Shown here piece by piece: positions 1-12,264 of a DNA stretch of 62,640 nt. Position 1 is the stretch's first letter. The number at the start of each line of letters is the position of its first letter. The notes beneath the pieces are model-generated. The model was not told where the DNA came from. It made no database searches and worked only from the letters and a program-made list of their open reading frames with translations. A program made the position numbers and the translations under genes. The stretch is from NCBI GenBank assembly GCA_003194525.1, contig NBIV01000326.1, forward strand, positions 1-62,640, written 5' to 3'. This stretch comes from Gracilariopsis chorda. Taxonomy: Eukaryota > Rhodophyta > Florideophyceae > Gracilariales > Gracilariaceae.

Positions 1-2178
1 CCTCCATGTCTAATAAATCCGAGGATCCTTTAAGGCGGGGAATAGTGCGCTTGCCTTCTTCTCTGTTCTCACTCATGTTGATGTCTTGTGAGTACAGAAA
101 GAGTGAATTGACCTCTGGTTATCGAGGTATCTTTTGTTATTCTACTTGACCTCTGGCTAGCGAGGTACCTTTTATTAGTCTTCTTTCGAGTGGGCGCACT
201 GACAGGAGATACTACCTCCACTACCCTAAGGGTTCAACCCCCTGGAACCGAGTCACACTCTCCCGGTGAGTCGCTTTGACCTGCCTGCTAAGCTTCCCGC
301 GAAAAGAAGCAAAGTGCCTTGAATCCTTACGAAGCTTCCAAGGGAGGTTACTAACTGAAGATAAGTTTTCAATAGTTGACCCCTTCTGGCCTCTTGCAGG
401 AATGCTGCGCGGCGTTCTGTGGAGCGAGAGTTTGAAGGATATAGTACAAAACTCCACTGGCGTATGCGGTAGCTTGGGCTGAACGACGACACACCGTTTC
501 ACCACTAGCAGACAGAGCCTCCCCCAGCAGAGCCGGTTATCCGGAAGGATGTCAAATCTAGCAGATTACTTCAAGTGCCCAATGGATTCCCGTCCCGGTA
601 CTCAGCTTGCAAATTACCACGGCTTTATCCGTTCGACGCAAAGAGATGAGAAGAAGAAGAAAAAGAAATACCACAAAGATGCAGGATGAACGAAGCCGTT
701 TATCAGCGAGAAGAGAAAGTTTGTATGTTGATGCTTCCCGTGGGTCAAAGGAATGGTTCGTTACAGATCGTTGCGGAGCGCCGGTTGAAGGTTGGTCAGC
801 GGTTGTCGAGGGGAGAGGCTGCGGGGAGTGTTGAGCGAGTGCTACCATGTGAAGGGTGAAGGGGTATCCCTCCGGCCGGTGGTGCTCAGGTCAGCGCCGC
901 CGGCCGCTCCTTTAGTCCTACAATTCTAATTAAAATGTACTTAACTAGGAGAGGTCTGCATTTGTAATCAAGAGAGTTGGATAAGATTACAAATGCAACT
1001 GACACTGGATTACAACAGCCGATATTGCAACCCTACAATTGCGTGTTCTCACTGAGGGAAGCACGTGTGTGTGTGTGTTACACGAGCTCGTGTCTCTAAT
1101 TCCATGACTACTGTAGGGGTTACATTGAGAAGAACCCTCTCTCTCTAGATAAACCAACAGATTTTCTGGCCATGCCCTTCCTATTGATTCTGTGTCAGAA
1201 CCCTGCCTCTCTCGGAGAGGTGAGAGCTGCAGCACGTATATCACGTACTTGTAAGCAACATTCCCTCGGCGTGTATGCTGTGACGTGATTGAGATTTGCT
1301 CGGGTTTTTCTTTATGCAAACCAAAGATTCCAATGCACCCGCAATAGAGATATATCTCTAGATATGTATAGCTATAGATATCAGGAGAAGGCGATAGTCG
1401 TCGGAAAAGAAACGCTTCAGCGGTTGACGACACCTACGGGACCTAATACTTTCTTCGTATCATATGTGGACCAATGATTGTAGCACGGCTACTGGTTTGT
1501 TGTTCAAGGCTACGGTATAGAAGAAAGTATTACAGATCATACGCAACCAGTACTTCTGCAATGGCTGCGTGAGAAATGCAAACATTACAGCAGCTTTTTT
1601 AAGTATTTGAACTTTGCTCACGGAGTTGCTGAATCGCAATTACACATCAAAGTATTCATCGCCAGAGGAATATTACTGTACCTTTGAAGGCTTGCACACC
1701 TCCCCGTCCGTCTTCGCTCCATCAACTCAGTTATGCCACGTAGATCCACTCTGAAGGCGAGCACAAAGGCTGTGTCCCGCCGTGACGCCAGAAGATGGAG
1801 GAAAATCCTTCTTTTACAGATTCAAAGGCGTGCCCAACAACAGGAGTGTGTCTCCACCAACATCATCTCCGTGCCCACTGCGTCTACTTGGCAGAGCATG
1901 CCACAACTACCACACTTTGCACTACACGGCCGCTTCATTTCAAAGACATCATTGGAGCTTTTTTTGCTAACATGAACGATTTTAGGAGGAGAGTCACTAC
2001 GGTGTGATGCTTGGAGCGTGGTGGTGTATTGGCGAGAAGATATACGCACGTTGTCTTCACTAACATGGCGTGATTCTGCAATTTGGTGAAGCCATCTTGC
2101 AGAAATTCTGCAATTGGATGCGATGTGTGTCTCGGGCAGTTTCTGTTTGTTCACGTCATGCAAATTCCTTCTGCGTAA
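1..2178. other. Unassigned left flank
   Basis: I see no recognisable gene here. The stretch holds a two-unit 38-bp tandem repeat (108-183), a short GT microsatellite near 1063-1078 and scattered short open frames. The only ATG-started one of note is 1733-1975 (+, 80 codons, Arg-rich), which overlaps other open frames and matches nothing I know. The left flank ends where Helitron H1 begins. Confidence 0.6.
108..183. repeat. Two-unit 38-bp direct repeat, each unit with a small hairpin
   Basis: Two adjacent imperfect copies (108-145 and 146-183) start TTGACCTCTGG. In each unit the words ACCTC and GAGGT face each other across an 8-nt spacer (111-128 and 149-166). The spacer differs between copies (tggttatc and tggctagc) while the pairing arms are identical. 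Only two units exist. It may be part of an old LTR. Confidence 0.6.
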
Positions 2179-2716
2179 TCTCTCCATTATAAGTATTTAC
2201 AAGCGTATGAGCACCTACATCTTGATTGAACAAAGGCGTCACGGCAATAAACATGCCCGCATGCCCTCTTCAGCGCATGCGTAAACCTCTTTTGGCGCAA
2301 CGCCTCCCTGCCATTCTTCACCACCCACCACCACCAGCACCAGCATCAGAATCAGCAGCAGCAGCAAAGCTCAAAGCTTATTGGCTTGCTGCTGTTTGTT
2401 GACTGCCGCTGCTGCTCAGTGGCTGGCACTACAGTAAATGGCTGCAGTGTCACCCCACTAAGCAGTAGCTGGCTTGCAAGACACGTGGCTGCCTTTTTGC
2501 AATGCAACAGTGCAGCACAATGCACAGAGCATATATACCGCACTGGCGCAGTTCAAAAAGCGTCTCGCTTGCTGACCCTAACCACTACTTTCACCTCCTA
2601 TTTCAGGCTTGGCCAATAGCACAGTGTCGTAACCTTTTGCTACTTTGGGCACTGTTTGCTGGCCTGGGACCTAGGCAAGGCCGAGCTCGTGTGCACGTCG
2701 CTACAAGAGTAACCCA

Positions 2717-3010
2717 CTAAGTACCACGGATCTTGGAAAGATCAAGTGCTCCTCTGTGGTAAACTGGTCGTTTGAAGGCGATCAGGAAGTATGAGGGTTT
2801 CCCAGACCTAACACCAGCTTGCTGTGCAGGGTCCAGGGCGGCCCCCGTGTCGTACCTCTTGTGGCCGGAAAGCACACTTCGGTGTGTGAGTAAAGGCAGA
2901 CCAATCCTTACAACCGGACGCGGGTTAAACATCAAACGGCTTGAAAACCGGCTGGGCACACTCCGCCCGTCATAATCCAACAGGAGTGTGTCGAGAATCT
3001 CTGTGCTGGC
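2717..3010 (+). other. Conserved Helitron leader block
   Basis: A non-coding block between the 5' terminal repeats and the transposase frame, found again almost unchanged in H3 (about 45510-45806, opposite strand). It contains small complementary words such as GCACAC-TTCG-GTGTG near 2875 and GATCT/AGATC near 2730. The stretch from about 2850 to 2960 is nearly identical in both copies. A 67-codon frame is open in both, but most base differences change the residue, which argues against a protein. It may be a promoter, leader or structured RNA. Confidence 0.55.
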
Positions 3011-3297
3011 ACGACTGCATCGGGTAAATATAAGTCTTGCAGCAATTTTTTTAATTGCTCATGCGACTAGGCCCGGTGGGTGCAACGCAACAAACTGCAA
3101 TCAGTTTTTCATTTTCAACTCTGTGTTTTACTGGGAATTATTCTGGAACTCTGGAAAAATTTTAACGGTTTGAAAACATAGAATTGTGTTTTTCCTTTTT
3201 TTGATATATTGAAACGACGAGAGGAGGGCGAAGTCTGAACTCTGTTGTCTTCCGATCTAACTCGGGAGGTGCCAGAGCCATTTCTGTAGGTTCCAGG

Positions 3298-4728
3298 TTG
3301 AACGCAGGCAGTGCAAGGCAAAACGCTGGTTGTCGTCGCGTTGGCAGTGGTGGAGCACGGGCAGGAGCTGGAAGACCCCGAAGAGCACCAGCTCCTCCAA
3401 CTTCAGATGAGTTGGGAGTAAATGAGAGCGGAGCGCACGTTCAAGTACCTATTCTTCCAGCGGTTAAAGAAGACGAAATTACTCCTGCATCTACTTCGGT
3501 TGCAGCTGCAGTTAGAACAAGCGCCGCTGGAGCCAGTGGGTGCGTTGCAACAGATCTACCAACTTCGTGCCCAATTCGTGGATTTATGGAGTTTGTGAGA
3601 GGCCTTCCAAGTCACATTCCACCGCCTCCGATGCCTCCCCATCTCCCACCGATGCCTGCAGAACAGATGCCCGTTGCGATGAAAATGAAAGAGGATGAGA
3701 TCATCCCTGCTCCCTCACAGCCACCACCGCCACAGCAGCCTGGTTTTCCTTAAGCTGACCAAGAGGAAGAACAGATGCCGGTCCCGGTGGAAGTGGAAGA
3801 GGATGAGATCACCCCGGCTCCCTCACACCCGCCCCCGCAGCCTGCGCTGCCACAAGCTGAACAGGAAGAACAACAGATGCCTATTCCGATTGAGGTGGAA
3901 GCAGATGAGATCACACCGCCTCCCTCACACCAGCCGCAGCATCAGCCACAGCAACAGCCTGCTACGACGGTCATGCACTATGCTGGGCGTCCTGATCGAG
4001 GACTCTATCGCGTGTACTAAGCGTGGGATTTCGTGGCAGCTCAGGCCAGGAATGATCCGGCCATCCGTGCAAGCGTGCCGGAGTTTGAGACTCTTCCCTC
4101 TGCAGGTCAAAGGCGATGCGGAAGATGTGGCGAACACTCACACACGCCTTCCTCATGCCCGTACGCAGACTGGACATTGAAGATTCATAGCTGCAAGTAT
4201 TGCAGTTGTGTTATGCTTGGCACAGAGGTCACTGGAGTGCGCTGTCGAATAAAAAGAATGTCAGGATGGGGCGCCACGTTCCGCAGAAGGCATAGCAGTG
4301 AGTTGGTTCGCAGTCTTTATAGCCTGAGAGCCGTTCACAGCCATTTCCTCAACTTTAATACGCTCTTCGCGACGACGCAAGCGTTCATGGACATGTCATA
4401 TGTGATGGGAGGCGGTCCCTCTTTTCTCAGACTTGAGCGCAATGCAGCTCACAATCTGCCCACGCAGAACCGGAACAACACGCGCTACAGCTTTCTGTGG
4501 GGTACCCGTCCGCCTTCCTTGGATCCCTCTCACTATGCGCGTGCCAATTTGCGTGCGTTCATTCAAGACATCAACGTAAGAGACATCGTGCCCAAGTTGT
4601 ACAATGTGATCCAGGGCAAGCCAGACGTGGTGCGCGAGCGGTATCGATCCATGCTTAGCACGCAACAACAACAACAAATGCAGAGACCATTGTCAATATC
4701 AGCATGCAGGCAGCAGAAGAGGGAGTAG
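3298..4728 (+). pseudogene. Helitron H1 transposase, N-terminal part (broken)
   Basis: These pieces correspond to the N-terminal region of H3 (45306-43882). They include an Ala/Gly/Arg stretch ending AGRPRR, repeated acidic and proline-rich units with the core EVEEDEITPAPS, and a Cys-containing segment around 4180-4260 (HSCKYCSCVMLG) followed by MSGWGATFRRRHSSEL. The expected ATG reads TTG at 3298. A stop at 3751-3753 and later shifts break the frame. Trp codons at the two sites mutated to stops in H3 are intact here. Function of the N-terminal region is unknown; the Cys motif may bind zinc. Confidence 0.75.
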
Positions 4729-6738
4729 TAGTACGTGGATACGAAGGAACCCGAAGTGCTACAGTCAGTGCTCCTCATGCGGGTGCTGGCCCTCTCCCTG
4801 AAGATATTCCTGGTAAAGGGCAAACCATGATGAGAATGCTCGTCGTGGATCCAACTGGCCTTGTACCGAGTGGAGTCTCAAGTACCCCGCTTGGTAGAAG
4901 GAACTGTTACCGAAGAGCACGCTGCAGCCACTACTGCTGCTGCTGCTGGAGCAGAGGCGACTGCGGATGCCGCAACCAATGCACACGTGCGGTACCGACT
5001 TCTAAAACTGGCAACCAACCTTCCAGAGAAGGCACTTCACTCTTCTCTACCCGTACGGGGATCAGCCCGAACCGTTTGACATCGGCCTGTTCTTGGATGC
5101 AAGGAAATTTACACAGCAAATCTCAGGTCTCAGCGTAAATGATTGGAACCTCCGAAAGCTCACCTGGGCTCAGAACGCGAAGCGACGTTTGTACTCAGAC
5201 AACATCCTCCTCAACAGTGGACCGTTGTGCAGATGTGGATGCTCCGCACGCACACAAAAATTGAGGACATGCGAATACGTTTCCTGGAGAGAGAACAACA
5301 GGTACGTATTGTACAAGAGCAAGAGATCCAGCAAGCACAACAGCAAACAGGTCATGGGTTACCATCCCAGTTCGCAGAAATGGGACGTATATTTCTGCCC
5401 GATGACTCGGTCAACTCAGCAGCGTACTGGAAGAACAAGCGCATGGATGTACAGGCAATCGCAGCGCGAAGAGGACCGCCTTCTTTGTTCACTACAGTCA
5501 CCATGAACATCTGGCGAGAGGACATCCAGCGCCTTGGGATGGACCACCACTAATTGTTGTGCATTTACAGCACAGAGTAACCGCCCTTGACCGTTTGACC
5601 GACCGGATCTGATTGCAAGGGTGTACAACCAGTACGCAATGACTTCATGAAGGACTTGGAGAAGACCTTGGAGCACATGTTTGGAATGAAGTGCCTGGGG
5701 CTTGCATCAAAGCTCGAGCTTCAAGAGCGCAATGTGCCTCATCACCACATGCTCGTGTCGCTCGAAAGAGGCGTGATTGAAGACTTTCATGTGATCGACG
5801 AGCTCATTCGTGCAGAACTTCCCCTTCCAGCCGAGGACGACGCGTTGCGTGCCGTCATTCGTTCCATGCACAGGCACTGCCACTCTCCTTATTGCCGGAA
5901 TCGCGGTGGGCTTCGCAAGTTTGGATAAGACAGTAACATGATTGTGCCAGAGCCTTACATTGAAGAAGGCACGCATCGCGTGATCTACAGCAGAAGACGG
6001 CAACAAGACCTCAGGATTGTGCCGTACAGCCCAACTCTAACCAGAAGTACGCTATCATATAAACGTAGAACGCACGCAAAGAGGGGCACAGTGGCTTATC
6101 TGATGAAGTACGCGTTTAAGCAGCCCAAATCCAGGAGGTGGTGCTCAATGTGAATGGTTCTAATAAGACAGGCACACACAACGACTAGCAGCAACAAGAG
6201 CCGCAGGCGCAGAACGACATTCGTGCATACATGCGAGCGCGTGTGGTGGGCGCCGTCAACGCAGCTTGGAGAATTTTCGAGTTTCGACATGTTAACATCG
6301 TACCACAAGTAGAGATACTGGCCATATACCTAGAAGGAGAGCGAAAGTTTCTGCTCAGAGGTCCAAATCACATCCATTGCGCATCGCCACCGTCTACGTT
6401 GGAGAGGTACCTTGCAAGGCCCGGAAGCATATGCGAACCTCGGCTACCTTTCGTACTTTGAAAAATTTCAATTGTATCTCACGCTTCCAGCCCGCCTGCT
6501 CAACCAATACGACGAAGACAGCACTCAGGTGCCCATAGACAACTGCGATCGGCCTATGTACGTGGTAGAGCGCACGGAATACGAGCAGTCCGTCGCAAAG
6601 ATCAGAGGTGTTTCACCGTCGGACATTGAGCTCTTTGCTCTGCGCTTGCTGCTCATGAATCACTGCTCGAGCTCTTATGAACACGCAAAGACTTTCAACG
6701 GACAGCAGTATGGGGGTATCGTGAAACTGCTATTGTAA
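4729..6738 (+). pseudogene. Helitron H1 Rep nuclease region (broken)
   Basis: Aligned by eye with H3, this encodes the Helitron-like N domain and the rolling-circle Rep. It keeps the HUH motif NVPHHHMLVSL near 5730-5762 and the two-tyrosine motif AYLMKYAFKQP near 6090-6123. Rep would nick DNA at A|T targets and join ends through the tyrosines. The frame is split into at least five pieces (5143-5553, 5647-5928, 5938-6153, 6231-6461, 6412-6738), so no active protein is possible. Confidence 0.8.
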
Positions 6739-6788
6739 GCGGACTGCTCGCGGACAGATCCGAGTTTCATATTGCATTTCAAGAAGCA

Positions 6789-8650
6789 GTGCAGATCTAC
6801 AGCACGTCCTCCGAGCTACGACTTCTCGTTGTCACACTATACCAACAAGGCTCAGACCCAGAGACAATGGCCGTCGGAAACTGGGAGGCGCTATGTAGCG
6901 ACATACATACAGGAAATGAGCAGCTACGAAAGCAAGAAATGTATCGACGTGTGGTGGACATCTCAGACCGGCACGGTGGGCAACTGCTTCTTGATCACAG
7001 CTTCTACTCCCAACACCTACAGCAGTATCATACAGCATTGACTGAGGCGAATCGAGCTACAACAACTCGAGACGCGCGGGTGGTGCGAAATTCGTCAACT
7101 TTGCAGTCAAGGTACGTTACCTCAAAAACTCGCCAAATAAAAGTCATTGACAATGTCATTGCCGCATGGCAACAACTACAGGCGCTGCAGGAGCGAACAA
7201 GCACTCCTGGAAACTTGTTCTTTGTGCAAGGATCCGCAGGAACCGGAAAGACATACGTGCTCAACCTTCATGATATCGCTGAGTCGGAAGGAATGCTTGC
7301 CGAAATGACTGCTACAACAGGCATTGCCGTTTTTGTTATACGAAGGTGGCCACACTTTATATAGCCTGCTAGGACTGCGTGTAGCTGATAGGGACAGCGC
7401 AAGCAGCACTATAGCCACTTTTTCAAAGTACGGTCCCCGATCTCAACGTGCCGAACTGCTACGCGAAATACAACTGCTCTTCTTCGATGAGGCGTCCATG
7501 CTCTCACGAAAGCTGTTCGAACTCATGGATGCGTTACTCAAAGATCTCCGCTGCATTGAAATGGAAAACTCGTCCCCTTTTGGGGGCTTGACCATCGTTC
7601 TATCCGGCTACTACTCCCAGCTGCTTCCAGTGGTGCCGCAGGGGTACATGGAGGCCGAGCCAAGTGGAAATGTGACACGAGTGTACGCAAACATTCTCAA
7701 CAGATTGCCGTGGAAGAGTTGTCTGTGGACATTGTGCTTAGCTCAAGTGCTGTACCTCACCAAACAAGTACGACAAGCCAATGATCCGGCATTTGCGTCG
7801 CTGTTACGTTCCATTGCACGCAACACAATATCCAACAACGCTCCAATACCACTCAGATCTATCGGTTTCATGCAAACTGCCTACCAATTCCTGTGGAAGT
7901 GGCTCACAACACGACGCAAGAAGGATGTGGATCTCAGCAAAATGCTCATTGCGTCCACAAATCAGTTGATCCATGAACACAATGCGGCAGCGCTGGATCT
8001 GTTTCCTGGTGAACCCTTCGCTCTTCCGTCAGCGACAACATTGCAACCTGACCGTGGACAGAACCCAGAGTCTGACTTCACCAGTACTATCGTCCCCGAG
8101 TTTACATATCAGTATGCGCCTACTGCAGTACCGCCTCATAACTTGGACTTGGAGATCGGTGTGCCAGTTACAGTCATTCGGAACGTGCTGTGTCCTGCTG
8201 TGGTCAACGGAAAGCTGTTCGTAGTCGTGCGTGTCCATCAAATTACGATGCAGGTGGCTCAGTTCGACGAAAACGGACTGGTTCTGGAACGACAGCTCCT
8301 ACATCGTATCGACTTCGAGTTTTCTTTCGCAGATATTCGCATGATTCGAAGGCATTTCCCCATTCGTCTCGCGTTTTGCAGCTACTGTTCACAAAAGACA
8401 GGGAAAGACCTTGGATGGCTTCGTTCTGGATGGGCGATCCAACTTCTTCTGCGCCGGTCAGTTGTAGATCGCATTGTCTCGCGTTCGAAGGAACGACCAT
8501 GTGCTGCTCCTGCATGACCCGCGGCTTACATCCGCGAATGCCCACACAATTCAATCCATATGTGTGGCCATCGCGAACCCATTGCTCCCTGAAGCCATTC
8601 AGTTCTGCATCCCTCCAGAACCTTAATCATATTTCTTGCGTCCTTCATTC
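6789..8650 (+). pseudogene. Helitron H1 Pif1-type helicase region (broken)
   Basis: The remnant of the SF1 helicase half. The Walker A motif GSAGTGKT lies near 7232-7255 and the Walker B motif LLFFDEAS near 7470-7496 (the Val-Leu of H3 has become Phe-Phe). It continues with TIVLSGYYSQLLPVVP, where the usual GDYSQ has become GYYSQ. Two long frames (6789-7364 and 7324-8517) overlap in different phases, and the C-terminal helicase motifs after 8380 are frameshifted. Helitron helicase unwinds the displaced strand during transposition. Confidence 0.8.
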
Positions 8651-8730
8651 ATTGAATTAAACTACTTGCTTTTCTGCTTCTGCTTTTTGCACCTTTTTTT
8701 CTTCCCACCGCGTTTTACCACTCCTCCACC

Positions 8731-8773
8731 GCGGCACGCAGCGCTGCCCGCGGCCGAAAGCCGCTCTCTCTTG
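8731..8773 (+). terminator. Helitron H1 3' terminal hairpin and CTTG end
   Basis: The stem GCGGC/GCCGC (8750-8764, 5-nt loop) is preceded by a partly decayed second GC stem and followed by a short pyrimidine tract and CTTG (8770-8773). The next genomic base is T. The same arrangement ends H2, H3, N1 and N2, so it is the transposition terminator of this family. Confidence 0.8.
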
Positions 8774-9089
8774 TATCCCTATTATTGGTTGTCAGAGGGC
8801 CAAGCGATAGTCAACACGCAGTCGGTGACCAGCGTCATGTTCCGAATTATTTATCTGCAATTCTCTCTGAACTGTAGCTAAAACGCAGATTCTATGCTTT
8901 CACAAATTTACAGTAATCTAGCATTGAAGGTATTGTCTTCGTCTCACGTCAAACAGGAACGACATAAAACGGTCAGGTCTGAGCGAAACCAGGTCGTCAT
9001 CTCCAAGCCCTCTGGTATCTTTCTGTCTTAGCCATTGTCTTGTGCCTTTCATCCGAACGCAGTCAACGGTAGAAAGACTTGGCTACATA
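8774..9089. other. 316-bp spacer between Helitrons H1 and H2
   Basis: No gene or repeat recognised. It starts with the T of the H1 target and ends with the A that precedes the 5' TC of H2. Confidence 0.7.
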
Positions 9090-11078
9090 TCAACACCCCC
9101 CGTACTATAGTGATTTACACATGCATAAGGGGGGTGTTGTTGATTAACTGGAGGCGTTGCGCCAAAAAATCCCTTGCACGCCCCCATCAGCGAATGCAAT
9201 TTTCACGCCTCCCCGTCAATTAAAACATTCAGCACCAGCAGCAAAGCGTTCAGCGTATTAGCTGCTGCTGGTGCATGTTGAATTTGCAATGGCTGCTGAA
9301 TGGCTTGCAATACAATCAATTGTAGTGCCAGCCACCCAGCAGCAAAACCTGGCTGTTCATTCCGACACGTTCCGACACGTGGCAAAATTGTACTGCGCCA
9401 GTGCAGTGTATACTGAAGTTTCATTGCAGACAGGCCTGCAACAGACGTATCTACTGCACTGGCGCAGTACCAAATGTATCTCGCTTGCTGACCCTAACCA
9501 CTATTTTGCATCCCATTCAGGCTTGGCCAATAGCGCAGTGTTGTAACCTTTTTCTACTTAGGGCACTGTTGCTGGCCTAGGATCTAAGAAAGGCTAAGCT
9601 TTTGTGCAGGTCGTCTGCTACAACAGGCATTACACCATCGTTGTACAAAATTGGCCACACTTTACGTAGCCTGCTTGGACTGGGTGTAGCTAACAAGGAC
9701 AGTACAAGCAGCACTACAGCCACTTTTTCAAAGTATGGTCCCCGATCTCAACGTGCAGAACTGCTACGTGAAATACAACTGCTCGTCTTGAATGAGACTT
9801 CCATGCTCTCATGAAAGCTCTTTGAACTCATGGATGCCTTGCTTAAAGATCTTGGCTGCACTGGAATGAAAACCCTGCCTCCCTTTAGGGACTTGACCAT
9901 CGTTCTAGCTGGCGACTACTCCCAGCTGCTTCCAGTTGTGCCGGAAGTAAACATGGATGCTGCGCCGAGTGGTCATGTAAGACGAGTGTACACAACCATT
10001 CTCAACGATTTGCCGTGAAAAAAGTGATCTGTGGTCATTCTGCTCAGTTCAGGTGCTGTACCTCACCGAAGAAGTACGCCAAGCCGATGATCTGGCACTT
10101 GCGTCGCTGCTACGTTCCATTGCGCGCACACCACAATATCCAATAACTCTGCAGTACCACTCAAATCTACGGGTGGCGTGCAAAACGCTTATCAAATCCT
10201 GTGGAAGTGGCTCACAACACGTCGCAAGGAGGATGTGGATCTCAGCAAAATGCTCATTGCGTCCACAAATCAGTTGATCCATGAACACAATGCGGCAGCG
10301 CTGGATCTCTTTCCTGGTGAACCCTTCGCTCTTCCGTCAGCTATGACTGTACAACCTGACGGTGGACAGAACCCAGAGCCCAAGGTCACCAATACTTTTG
10401 TTCCCAAGTTATCATATCAGTATGAAACTACTGGAGTACCACCTCATAACTTGGGCTTGCAGATTGGTGTGCAAGTTATGGTAATTCGGAACATGCTTCA
10501 TCCTGCTGTGGTCAATGAAAAGCTGTTATTAGTCGTGCGTGTTGATAAGTTTACGATGCAGGTGGCTCTATTTGACGAGAACGGACAGGTGCTAGAACGA
10601 CAGCTCCTGGATCGTATCGACTTCGAGTTTTCTTTCGCCAACATTCACATGATTCGAAGGCATTTCCCCATTGGTCTTGCATTTGCAGCTACTGTTCACC
10701 AATCACAGAGAAAGACGTTGGATAGCTTGGTTGGGGATTTGCAATCCAATTTCTTCTGCGCTGGTCAGTTGTACGTCGCATTGTCGCGCGTTCGAAGGAA
10801 CGACCATGTGCTGCTCCTGTATGACCCGCAGCTTACATCTGCGAATGCGCACACAATTCAACCCATGTATGTGGCCATCGTGAATCCATTGCTGCCTGAA
10901 TCCATTCAGTTCTCCATCCCTCCACAACCATCATCATATTTCTTGCGTTCTTCGTTCATTGAATTAAACTACTTGCCTCTGCTTTTGTTTTGTCCACCAT
11001 TTTTTCTTCCTATCGCTTTTTATCACTCCTCCACCGCAGCGCCCAGTGCCGCCGGCGGCCGAACGCCGCTTTCTCTTG
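9090..11078 (+). mobile_element. Helitron H2, internally deleted copy
   Basis: It begins TCAACACC after an A and ends with the GC hairpin and CTTG (11075-11078) before a T. The first 500 bp are the family's 5' region with CAG/CTG-rich sequence. At about 9611 this jumps straight into the helicase coding region, so the leader block, N-terminal region and Rep are missing. At 1,989 bp it is a non-autonomous derivative still carrying a helicase remnant. Both termini are intact, so it could have been mobilised in trans. Confidence 0.88.
9612..11000 (+). pseudogene. Helitron H2 helicase remnant
   Basis: The C-terminal two thirds of the Pif1-like helicase. Visible motifs are QLLVLNETSML (Walker B with the Asp changed to Asn), TIVLAGDYSQLLPVVP near 9895, and the well-preserved C-terminal part (10178-11000) with AATVHQSQ and LYVALSRVRR. 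Stops at 9812-9814 and 10016-10018, plus a shift before 10178, break it. The C-terminal 260 codons are the best-kept version of this segment in the window; both H1 and H3 are broken there. Confidence 0.8.
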
Positions 11079-11204
11079 TTGGTGTGTCTTGAAATTTGTT
11101 TGGGGCGCTGTCTGCGGCTCGTTACAATCCTTTATTGTCATGGAGACCATGCCCTCTGTTCAGCGCCCTCCTCCGCTTCCCATGCTTTGATTTCTGTTAT
11201 TTCC
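11079..11204. other. Spacer between H2 and Gypsy-1
   Basis: 126 bp without a recognisable feature. Its last five bases, TTTCC (11200-11204), are the left copy of the Gypsy-1 target duplication. Confidence 0.7.
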
Positions 11205-12008
11205 TGTGGTGCAATGCCCCAAAGAGGAAAAACACCGAAAGACGTTCGGGATCTTCCTCTCACGAGGTGAACCCAGTTGGGTAGAGCCCTCCCAGAGGTG
11301 TCACGGCGAAGCCGGTTTGTAAGACCAGGGACACCTGTCGCGACTCGCGCAGGGAGGTGAAGGCGAAGAATCGGTATCCGCGTGAGCGGGGTGTGATCCT
11401 CAGTAGAGGTATGTTTCCACGTAAGTGGGGGTGTGTGAGCGGATGCGCACACGAGGGCCGCGGATAGCGGGAGGTGCTAGCCTAAAAAGGAGAAAAAGAA
11501 GGGCGAAGTGAGTCGCGAGAGCGACGGGGACGAATGACGATGCCGGTAACAATATCCCTATACAGGGCGAAACACCAATGCAATTGGAACAATTATACTC
11601 CCAGTGATGGGTCCCTTTAGATGTGCAAGGGGGTTAGATGTCCCGTGGTTTACGGCGTTTCCCTCCAAGGAGGAGTAGAGTACGCGCGCAAGCGGTAACA
11701 ACTAGAGCCAATTCCCCAGGTTGGGGTCCCTTGTTGGGGAGGGTTTACTGGTGCAACGGCAGTGCGCCGTCGCACTAAGTACTAGCTTCCCAGAAATGGG
11801 TGTGAAAATAATAAGTAATATTAGCTAAAATACTCCACATTTCGTGGCAACATCCACTACTGTGGCCAACCGCCAATTGACCCAAAACGGTGTCCCACGT
11901 GTCCATATCCTCCATAGTGGGGCGTAGTTCATATACAAACTACACAACCGATAATATCGGGAAAGCGTTCAAGTACCAAGAATCCCTCCCTGAGGGCGTT
12001 GCACTACA
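11205..12008 (-). repeat. Gypsy-1 3' LTR (left copy)
   Basis: 804 bp with TG...CA ends. It is full of short inverted repeats, for example CCGAA/TTCGG 11235-11249, CCTC/GAGG 11256-11267, ACCC/GGGT 11271-11282, CCGC/GCGG 11378-11389, CCTC/GAGG 11398-11409 and CCAC/GTGG 11417-11428. The last three start 19-20 bp apart. Confidence 0.95.
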
Positions 12009-12020
12009 TATCCCCCCCCT
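12009..12020 (-). other. Gypsy-1 polypurine tract
   Basis: Directly inside the 3' LTR. On the minus strand it reads AGGGGGGGGATA just before the LTR's TGTAGTGC, the expected place and composition for the plus-strand primer. Confidence 0.85.
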
Positions 12021-12264
12021 AAGACGGGAAAACGACCGCGGACGCGGAGGGTTCCCAGACGAAAATGGGTGATAAAAGCGCGTACGCCGTCTCCGGTTCT
12101 TCTTTCCTGGCATAGCCGGCTATTGTAGTATAGTGTTGTGGGGAGCTAGCTGCTCCCTTGAATAAACTTTCCCGTTTTGAACGGTGATTCTCATTTGAGT
12201 TCCCCGTCTTCGACGGACCTTGCCTTGTTATCCTTTCCTATCGCCCTCCGTTCGCGCGGCAACG

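Larger units (their letters stand above)
2179..8773 (+). mobile_element. Helitron H1, autonomous-type but decayed
   Basis: A 6.6-kb rolling-circle transposon. It begins TCTCTCCATTATAAG after an A and ends in a GC-rich hairpin followed by CTTG before a T, so the target is A|T as for Helitrons. The sense strand carries remnants of a proline-rich N-terminal region, the HUH/two-tyrosine Rep nuclease and a Pif1-type helicase, all broken by stops and frameshifts. The 5' end matches that of N2 (39594), and the interior matches H3 throughout. The end CTTG departs from the classic CTRR. Confidence 0.9.

Noticed and set aside
108..183. CRISPR-like repeat with palindromic core
   Set aside because: Only two adjacent units with no unique spacers, in a eukaryotic context.
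987..1433. 148-codon minus-strand frame
   Set aside because: Starts at GTG, low-complexity, no motif, in a region with no coding signature.
2772..2975. 67-codon frame conserved in H1 and H3
   Set aside because: Nearly all differences between copies change amino acids, so conservation looks like DNA or RNA, not protein.
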